Of a DNA stretch of 64,000 nt, positions 56,705-64,000 are shown one piece after another (position 1 is the stretch's first letter; each line of letters opens with the position of its first letter). The notes under the pieces were generated by a model that had not been told where the DNA came from, ran no database searches, and saw only the letters and a program-made list of their open reading frames with translations. Both the position numbers and the translations under genes were made by a program. Source of the DNA: Deroplatys truncata (Eukaryota; Arthropoda; Insecta; Mantodea; Mantidae); assembly GCA_030765065.1 (NCBI GenBank), contig CM060977.1:98287795-98351794 (forward strand), read 5' to 3'.

Positions 56705-58878
56705 GATATCGTCATATGCCATAGGTGTCCTATATCAATGTATTCCTATACCATTCATCTATAACCCCCAATATTTGATGTCACAGACCATAAGTGTCCT
56801 TTATCCAGGTGTTCCTATACCATCCTTCTTTAACCCCTAGAAGGTTGTCGTCACAGACCACAGATGTCCTATATCAGGGTGTTCCTACATCATCCCTCTG
56901 TCACCTCTGAAAGTTTGTCATCACAGACTATAGGTGTCCTATATCAGGGTGTTCCTACATCATCCCTATGTCACCTCTGAAAGTTTGTCATCACAGACTA
57001 TAGGTGTCCTATATCAGGGTGTTCCTACATCATCCCTCTGTCACCTCTGAAAGTTTGTCATCACAGACTATAGGTGTCCTATATCAGGGTGTTCCTACAT
57101 CATCCCTCTGTCACCTCTGAAATTTGTCATCACAGACCATAGGTGTTCTATATCAAGGTATTCATAAACCATCCCTCTGTAACCCCTAATATTTGATCTC
57201 ACAGACCATAAGTGTCCTTTATTAAGGTGTTCCTAGAACATCACCTCTTTAACCCCTGTAAGTTTGTCGTCACAGACCACAGGTGTCCTAAATCAAGGTA
57301 TTCCTATACTATCCCTCTGTAACCTCTGAAAGTTTGTCATCACAGACCATAGGTGTCCTATATCAAGGTATTCCTACACCATCCCTCTGTAACCACTAAA
57401 TTTGATGTCACAGATCATAAATGTGTCCCTTATCAAGGTGTTCCTATAACATTCTTCCTTAACCCCTGTAAGTTTGTCGTCACAGACCCTAAGTATCCTA
57501 TATGAAGGTATTGCTATACCATCCCTCTGTAACCTCTTAAAGTTTTTCAGAGACCATAAGTAACCTATATCAAAGTTATCCTACATCATCCCTCTCTAAT
57601 CCCTCAAAGTTTGTCACAGACCTTAGGTATCCTATTTCAAGCTGCTCATACAGAATCTCTCTCTAAACCGTGAAAGTTTGTTGTCACAGACCATAGGTGT
57701 ACTATATAAATACCATCCTTTTGAAACCCTTGAAGGTTTGTCTAACATACCATAAGTGCCCTATATCAAGGTGTCCTATACGATTATTTTGTAACCTCAA
57801 GGTTTGTCGTCAGAGATCATAGGTGTCCTATATCAAGGTATTCCTTTACCATCCCTGTAGCCTCTAAAAGTTTGTCGTCAGAAACCATAGGCGTTCTATA
57901 TCAAGGTGTTATTATAGCAACCTTCTGTAATTTTGTCGGCACATATCACAGCTTCCTACACCAAATATACCTATACCATCCCTCTAAAATCCCTAATATT
58001 TGTTGCTACAAGAATTGAGGGTCCTTTATCAAGGTGATCCTATACAATCCTTTAACCCCTGAAAGTTTGTCCTCACAGACCATATGTATCATATATCAGG
58101 GTGTTCCTGTACCATTTCTCTGTAACCCTTAATATTTGTTGTCACAGACCATAAGTGTCCTTTACCAAGGTATTCATATACCATTCTTCTTTAATCCCTG
58201 TAAGTTTGTCGTCGCGGACCATAGGTGTCCTATATAATGGTGTTCCTATACCATCTCTCTGTAAGCCCTGAAACTTTGTTGTCACATACCATAAGTGTTC
58301 TACATCAAGGTATTCTCACATCATCCCTCTGTAAATCTGAAAGCTGGATGTCACAGACCGTAGGTGGTCTATATGAAAGTGTATCTATACCGTCCTTCCG
58401 TAACTCCTGGAGGTTTGTTATCATAGGCATAAGTGTCATATACCAAGGTGCACCTACACTATCCCTCTATAACCCCTGAAAGTTGGTCATCAAAGGCTAT
58501 AGCTGTCTTACATCAAGGTTTGTCTATATACTCCCTGTGTAAGCAGTGAAAGTTTGTGACCACAGACCAATGGTTTCCCATATCGAGGATTTCATTTACC
58601 ATCACTCTGTAACCCCTGAAAGTTTATCTCAGACCATAGGTGTCCTACATCAAGGTGTTCCTATAGGATTCCTCTGGAACCCCTGAATGTTTTTCTTCAG
58701 AGACCACAGGTGTCCTATATCAAGGTGTTATAGATCCCCCTGTAACGCTGAAAGTTTGTCTTTACAGACCATAGGTGTCCTACATCAAGGTGTTCCTATA
58801 TGATTCCTCTGCAAACCTTGAATGTTTGTCTTCAGAGACCACAGTTGTCCTATATCAAGGTATAGCTATACCATCCAC
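56705..58878 (+). repeat. Satellite-like tandem array, 70-bp unit, about 31 copies
   Basis: Units of 'cacagaccataggtgtccta', 'tatcaaggtgttcctatacc' and 'atccctctgtaacccctgaa', then 'agtttgtcgt'. Units starting 56871, 56941 and 57011 differ at only one base in 70 and a fourth at 57081 is nearly the same, while units elsewhere differ at many positions. Recent local amplification inside an old array is likely. Unit length is not a multiple of three and most frames are broken. Confidence 0.95.
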
Positions 58879-60595
58879 AATAAACAAATGGTAGGAGAAG
58901 GGAATTTGTAAAGCAATACACAGATGTTATAACACAGGTTTTATGTTATGAATATATACAGAAATTGACACTACGTGTACAACTTGTGATGTATGTCAAT
59001 AACGATATCTTGTTCACTGATTGCAGTTCCTTCATGCCACCTGCAGTAGTTACCCTGTATGATCGGCATGATCTTGATCTCGTACTTCTACTTGGCATAC
59101 ATTCGATCATCATGTTTATAAATGTGAGGAAAAGACATCTAGTCCAAGTGATTTAACCTGTGCGAAAGTATAACAACGAAATCACAAACATTTGCTAGAA
59201 TGACTCGAAATAATTTCAAGTGACACTGAATTTATCACAACAGGCTTCACTCTTTATATTAAGAAAACATGCTGGCTGTAAACATGTGACCGAGTGTCGA
59301 CCAAGTGTACAAAAGTGTTCATTCCCATAGCACTACGCCATTTGCCGATGTCAACCGTCCTCTTGCGTTGCACTCTAAAACTATTTCTTGTGCAAAATAA
59401 CCTTCACATGCAAACCAGTTTCTTCATCTATAAAACACACATTTAAAAATGTTATCTTTGTCCTTTGCTACAGGTGCAAATATAACCTTTCCAAGTATCG
59501 CTGTAAAATAATAGTATGGAAAGTATAATATTATACACAAACTATCAAAACTGCACATTTCTAATGGTAAATAGTTCCCTTTTCAATAATATGAGAGTAA
59601 TTTTGAGCTGTTGCATTTTTTGACAGCTTTCTAGTCCACGCTAAGCTGTTCTTTGGTAATCAAAACATTTGTTATTTATAAAAATGAAGTTATATATTTT
59701 GTAGCGTTATAAATACCCGCGAGATGCTTGGCACTCTAACCAGAATACAAAACATGATACTGAGTTTTGTTATAAAATTAATTCAAGTTCCTTGGTTATA
59801 GCTTTTCTTCATTATTCTTGCTTTACGTCATTAATGTACAAATATTCGAGCATCGTAATGTGCGATTCATGCCGCAAAATGGTATAAATACAAATATTTT
59901 ATATTTGTAACAGGACATTGTGTAAGATAGTTCACATATACACCATATATTTTTCACATTCTCCCCTTCGTAACATTTTGTTCCCACAAATTTTGCCATT
60001 TGTTATTAATACAACAGACAAAGCACTTACAAGTTCATAATAAAGCATACTGACGTAATACTGGACTATTATACCGGTTTTAACACTTGTGGAATACATT
60101 ATTTTCTTGGACAGTGCTCGAATGTTTAAAATATCAATAATACTGTACTGATTCCTGAAATTGGCAGATCACATTTAGAAGGTGGTTCTTGAAACAAGAG
60201 AAATGACGTTAAAAAATCGAGATGTCAGATGTTTTGTTGATTGGTTAGCAAAAATATTCAGTGAAATGATTCGCAATATGTTTGCCTTACACCATCCAAT
60301 GAAGCGATTAAGTGCTATATCGTATTGCTCCTGGTTCTTCCATTTCAGCTTCTTTTGAATTCATAATTTCCGCTGTATGATCTTTATGCAGGTAGAATAA
60401 CGTGTTAGATCAAAGAAAGCTGGCAATGTAACGTAAAGGTTAACACTACAACGTATTCCAATAAATTGAAGTATAGTGTGAACAGATAGTGCGAGCACAC
60501 AAAAATGAATTTCACTAGCGAACATTGTAGGACTATGATTTATGATATTCTTCACGATTTAAAATCGTCATTAATGTCTAAAAAATGTGAACATC
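58879..60595. other. No gene recognised
   Basis: Long AT-rich stretch. Frames of 60-64 codons (58965-59156, 60361-60555) have no domain. I see no repeat match within the window. Confidence 0.4.
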
Positions 60596-60599
60596 GGTT

Positions 60600-61535
60600 T
60601 TGAAACACATTTGACGAAGAAGCTCAATCTATAGCTGGTACAGCGAATTCAAAAACATAGATTTTTCTTGTTGATGAATTTTGTGAGGACACCCAAGAAC
60701 TGCTCTTACTGATAAAACTATTGCCGCTGTTCGAATAATGCTTGAAGATGATCGACGGACATGTTATGGATTTATTCAGGCAACATAGAACATTGGTATG
60801 AGTCAAATCCAAAACATTTTAGGTCAAGAGTTGGACATGAAAAGTTTGTTGTCGATGGATTCCATATAAACTGACTCCCGATAAAAAGCAACAGAACAAA
60901 GCTCTGGAGAATTTCCAAGGCGGCATCTAATATCATTACTGGTGATGAATCTTCAATTTATTGTTATGATCCTGAAAAGAAAAGTCAATCGGTTCAATGG
61001 GTATTTCGAACGGAATCTAAGATACAAAAGTTCCATGAATTCGCAGTGACGTTAAGAAGATGGTAGATAGCTCTTTTTTCTAAAACAGGTCATATAGCGT
61101 TAGAAGATAGGCGTATATGCCAATTTTGAAAAGGCACATGAAAAACGCCGAAAAGGAAAACAATACTACATTATGACAACGCATCTTGCATACACCAAAA
61201 TTAACAACTGCATATCTGGATGCAATAAACCTCAGCACCATGGACCGTTCACCATACAGCCTTCACCTAGGTACTTGTGATTTCTTTCTGTTTCCAAAAA
61301 TTAAACACAAAACGTAAAACCACCTTTTCGTCATGAGTTGAAGCGGTGGAACATTATAAAAACCTGGTGTCTAAAGTGCCTCAGGAAGAATGGCATCATA
61401 AGGACTGGTTCATCGAATGCAAAAGATGTATTGATGTTAAAGAGAAATATTTTGTAAAACAATAAAATCATTTAAAGTTTTTAAAACTAATCAGCTATAT
61501 TTTTCATTATCTAAAACATTTCATAGTCGCCCTCG
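60600..61535 (+). mobile_element. Mariner-like element, decayed, left end lost
   Basis: The right end 'catagtcgccctcg' (61522-61535) is followed by TA and shares the CGAGGG terminus of the element at 38699-39400. No matching left inverted repeat is found upstream. The interior is a transposase relic on the plus strand. Confidence 0.8.
60610..61463 (+). pseudogene. Mariner transposase, heavily decayed
   Basis: Family landmarks in order, spread over all three frames with many stops: 'SKTF..VKSWT.KVCCRWIP' (linker; wild types have LCSRWIP), 'YKLTPDKKQQ', 'ITGDESSIYCYDPEKKSQSVQWVF' in pieces (first catalytic Asp near 60946), 'KTGHIALE', 'YDNASCIHQ' (second Asp), 'DRSPYSLHLGTCDFFLFPK' (third Asp; consensus PPYSPDLAPxDFFLFP), then 'RMQK' with 'EIFCKT' at the C-terminus. 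Spacing after the second Asp fits mariner. The HTH part is barely recognisable. An old, dead copy, more diverged than the deletion derivatives nearby. Confidence 0.83.
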
Positions 61536-61589
61536 TAATTTTGAGAGCTATTATCATGTTTGCTCATGCACTTTACAGCCAATAACTAT

Positions 61590-62190
61590 ATTGTGATGCA
61601 GCGGCTAAGGTTCAAGGTTATCGGGAGGTCGGCGCCAGGCAGTCGGAGATAAACAAAGATAATTCGCGCTCTCCCCCGGCATAAATACCAGAAGTGTTAT
61701 CGGCAGATAACCAGAATCTTCTTATGTGCCCTTCTCCCCGTGTCCAGATAGTTTTAGAATGATACCTGGAAGATTCCATTGGCTATACAAGCGCGAGACT
61801 CTCTCTCTCTCTCTCTCTCTCTCTCACGAGATAGTCGGTCTGCGAGTGAGTAAGCGAGTTGGTCATCGCGTTCCTGCTTCGAATTCATGTGCGGTTCTCC
61901 AAGCGAGTTAGTGACGACTGTTGTGACGTACATCGAGTGCTACTGGGGAGAGAGAGATTGTAGAAGCCTTGTGTTCAACTTCCCAGCAAGTGAGCTGTCC
62001 GGAAGAAGAAGCTACGTCACGAATAAAATGAAGTGGTGTGGAAATTGAACTAGTTCACATAAGTGACGTGATGTCGAAAACTAAGTGAAGTACCAGTGAA
62101 AGTTGAAAAACAGTGACAGTGAGAACTGAGAGAAGTAGCAGTTGTAAAACTAGACATACTCACAATATAATATAACTAATTAGACATATC
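61590..62190 (+). repeat. LTR-like repeat L2, copy 2
   Basis: Matches 37455-37960: 'gcagcggctaaggttcaagg', 'gcagtcggagataaacaaag', 'tggaagattccattggctat' and 'agcgagttagtgacgactgt'. The TATA-like motif is mutated (ctatacaag). It continues with 'gtgaaagttgaaaaacagtg', not present in copy 1. Likely a solo LTR or LTR fragment. Confidence 0.65.
61799..61825 (+). repeat. (CT)n microsatellite in L2
   Basis: About 13 CT units at a place where copy 1 of L2 has none. Confidence 0.95.
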
Positions 62191-63191
62191 TTTGGTGTTT
62201 CTAAAACGATATTTTAACTTAATCATATTTACTAATTTGCCAATCACCACAAGTATCACGAACAATTATTAAGATATTAAATTATCACGTTTCATCTGCA
62301 AATGTGTTGTTCATTATTTGTCCATTATTATTTATGAAGCAGAGCCCAGTTAGTGTCATTCTAAACGGGATTCCTCATTCTTGTGTAATACTTTATAATC
62401 AAAGGAATTTTATATGCCACATAAACGAATATCTTCCTGTCCTTCTTTTTTACAGACGAGCCCTTTTTGGACGCATTTCATAACGTAGTCTACAGTCTTC
62501 TTAGACAATTCACCTAGCCGAGAAAACTTCACACATTGTAATCCCAAAACGTTTTGTTTAAATGTTTCGTTACTAGGCATATGCATTTAGGACAAAACGG
62601 TAAAGAAATTTATATATGTATTAATCCAGAATCAACTGACCACTCTCTCCCACAAGCTATCCCTGTTCGAGAGTTTTTTACAAAAATTAATATATTATCC
62701 TTGATTGGAGTATGCTATGTTACTATGTTACAAAATGATCGTGCTCAAAATATATGGTGTCTATGGGACTTTCATTGATTAATGATTACTATTTTCACTG
62801 TTTTAGACTACTTTTCCGTAGAAGTTTGCAAAACGACTAAAATTGTTCTTAAAAGAGAAACGTTTAGTTGTTTTGCAATTAGCTGTTACCGACAAATATT
62901 CCAAACGGCTTGTCTGTGGCCTAACTTACTGTAACCATGATCGTTTTTACTCAAATAATCATTGCTGATATAACGCAAATATCGCAACGTGTATGGGATA
63001 TAATCTGAGTTGCACTAATGAGTGTCCGAGCCCATATCAATTTTAACGTCCTTAGAACTACTCACTGGATCGGAAAACTTCCAGCGTATTTCCTTAGTAA
63101 TGTCTTCCACAAAAGACGCTTGCTTGTTCCTCTGGGTAGCAGCACTTTCCACTTTGTCTCTCCTGGGATCACCCTGGAGATTTCTCTGACG
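62191..63191. other. Probable 3' flank or 3' UTR of the host gene; no other feature
   Basis: Lies downstream of the minus-strand stop at 63192. A 74-codon plus frame (62554-62778) shows no domain. No repeat match seen, and I could not fix a polyadenylation signal. Confidence 0.4.
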
Positions 63192-64000
63192 TCAAATTTC
63201 CGTGCCTTCAATCCCTTCTCCCTCGTACCCCTCGTCCGGACTCTCTGTTAGCAGCCCTGCCTGGTGGTGATGCCCATGCTGAGTGGCTACTTCGCAAGTA
63301 GACATACCTTCGTCCTCGTCCTTCACTGCATCTTGTCCAAGGCGACTACTTCTGGGACCAGTTATGTCTCCTATATTATTCTGTGAACTCGAACTTATGG
63401 GTGTGACTCCGACGCCAATCCCACTGGAACTGGGGCTGAAGTTGGAAGGTGATGCGAGGTCACCACTGGATGTTTTCTTTGTTCCTGCCCCGGACGATGA
63501 TGTTTGGACATGGTAGGTTTGCGCACCTGACCATGGTACAGAGGAATCGATGGGTGGACTGGTACAGCTGGAAGGATTGCTCACTGCAGAGGTAGGAGTA
63601 GGCATGGTAGGCTCGCCTTTATACGGCGCTGGAGGAGAAGGAAGATACGTGCTATCGGGGAAAGATCCTGAATCACCAGCATAGAGTGCATGACTACCCT
63701 GAGGAAGTTTGGATGGTGTCTGCTGCTGAGGCGGACCGCAGGGATAGCCTTCCACGGTGTAGCGAACATCTGGAGGACTATAATGTTCATAAGAAGGTTG
63801 TGAAGTTCGAGCCAGGAACTCCGCCTCACGTGAGTACCTACTGCAGGGAGTAGCGGCTGTGCCCGCAACAGCTTCTAGCCTATTGGGTCTACTGTGCGGG
63901 AGTGTTCTATAGAACGCAGCAGCTGCTGGAGCTTGTGGAGTGGCAGCGTGTAAAGGTAAATGCGTAGGCAGTTTAGGCAAACCGTAGTCCACTGGATAGC
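63192..64000 (-). CDS. 3'-terminal coding part of a host gene, Pro/Ser/Thr-rich protein (partial)
   Basis: The minus strand is open from the window edge (frame from 63998) to TGA at 63192-63194, about 268 codons. A GTG at 63990-63992 is not a plausible start, so the gene continues outside the window. The protein is low-complexity: Ala/Pro tracts ('TPQAPAAAAFYR'), Tyr-rich patches ('SYEHYSPPDVRYTVEGY'), a Ser/Pro-rich middle ('SGDLASPSNFSPSSSGIGVG'), and a C-terminus with a His patch and an acidic end ('HGHHHQ', 'ESPDEGYEGEGIEGTEI'). No signal peptide, membrane segment or zinc finger is visible. Such disordered C-termini are common in developmental transcription factors, so I infer a regulator, but I do not recognise the gene. 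GC content is clearly above the window. A splice acceptor inside the frame cannot be excluded. Confidence 0.7.
   Translation of the reverse strand, partial: YPVDYGLPKLPTHLPLHAATPQAPAAAAFYRTLPHSRPNRLEAVAGTAATPCSRYSREAEFLARTSQPSYEHYSPPDVRYTVEGYPCGPPQQQTPSKLPQGSHALYAGDSGSFPDSTYLPSPPAPYKGEPTMPTPTSAVSNPSSCTSPPIDSSVPWSGAQTYHVQTSSSGAGTKKTSSGDLASPSNFSPSSSGIGVGVTPISSSSQNNIGDITGPRSSRLGQDAVKDEDEGMSTCEVATQHGHHHQAGLLTESPDEGYEGEGIEGTEI

Noticed and set aside
55228..58878. CRISPR array
   Set aside because: The whole unit is repeated, with no unique spacers and no cas genes; the context is eukaryotic. The arrays are satellite-type tandem repeats.
62554..62778. 74-codon plus-strand frame as a host exon
   Set aside because: No domain, splice context or coding bias could be supported, and it lies just downstream of the host gene end on the other strand.
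63581..63868. 95-codon minus-strand frame and the plus-strand frame at 63283-63516
   Set aside because: They are alternate-frame shadows of the GC-rich host coding region 63192-64000.

Overview
This 64-kb window looks like AT-rich, repeat-dense animal nuclear DNA, most likely from an insect or other arthropod. The reasons are several eroded Tc1/mariner-type transposons, tRNA-derived SINEs with Pol III B boxes, an insect-style Ty3/gypsy gag, RTE-like and RNase H-bearing LINE remnants, microsatellites, and no compact gene array. I place the species no further. I see one stretch that looks like host coding sequence: a long open frame on the minus strand running off the right edge (63192-64000), rich in Pro, Ser, Thr and Gly. 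Almost all other open frames are short and belong to broken transposons or lie inside SINEs and simple repeats.

Layout. 0-8 kb: fragments of an abundant unclassified repeat (called R1 here), SINE pieces and a Tc1-like element with matching ends (2204-3384). 8.4-12.8 kb: a complete gag-only LTR retrotransposon inserted in an R1 copy, with a 36-bp tandem repeat inside each LTR. 14.7-16.2 kb: a DDE/D transposon with 97-bp terminal inverted repeats. 16.5-31 kb: SINEs, R1 copies (two in tandem-like pairs), a two-copy dispersed repeat (F), and a LINE remnant with RNase H and C-terminal zinc knuckle. 32-36.3 kb: three copies of a fold-back element, one carrying about 630 bp of extra sequence and one inside R1. 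37.4-39.4 kb: an LTR-like repeat, a long (TAA)n tract and an internally deleted mariner. 41-50.2 kb: SINEs, R1 and an RTE-like LINE copy with a 14-bp target duplication. 51-54 kb: LTR-like debris, a second internally deleted mariner and SINEs. 55.2-58.9 kb: two tandem arrays (96-bp, then 70-bp units). 60.6-61.5 kb: a decayed mariner, followed by a second copy of the LTR-like repeat. 63.2-64 kb: the host exon.

The insertions give relative ages. R1 is older than the LTR element, one fold-back copy and the RTE copy, since each interrupts an R1 unit. The genes here do not form a pathway; the window is an intergenic or intronic transposon landscape beside the 3' end of one host gene. I found no CRISPR, operon or defence-type system. 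The candidates most worth checking as undescribed are the R1 family, the gag-only LTR element with its 36-bp repeats, and the fold-back family with its internal cargo. Repeat names (R1, FB, F, H, L2, L3, SINE-A to E) are labels used only here; repeat borders were judged by eye and are approximate unless a target duplication or terminal repeat fixes them.
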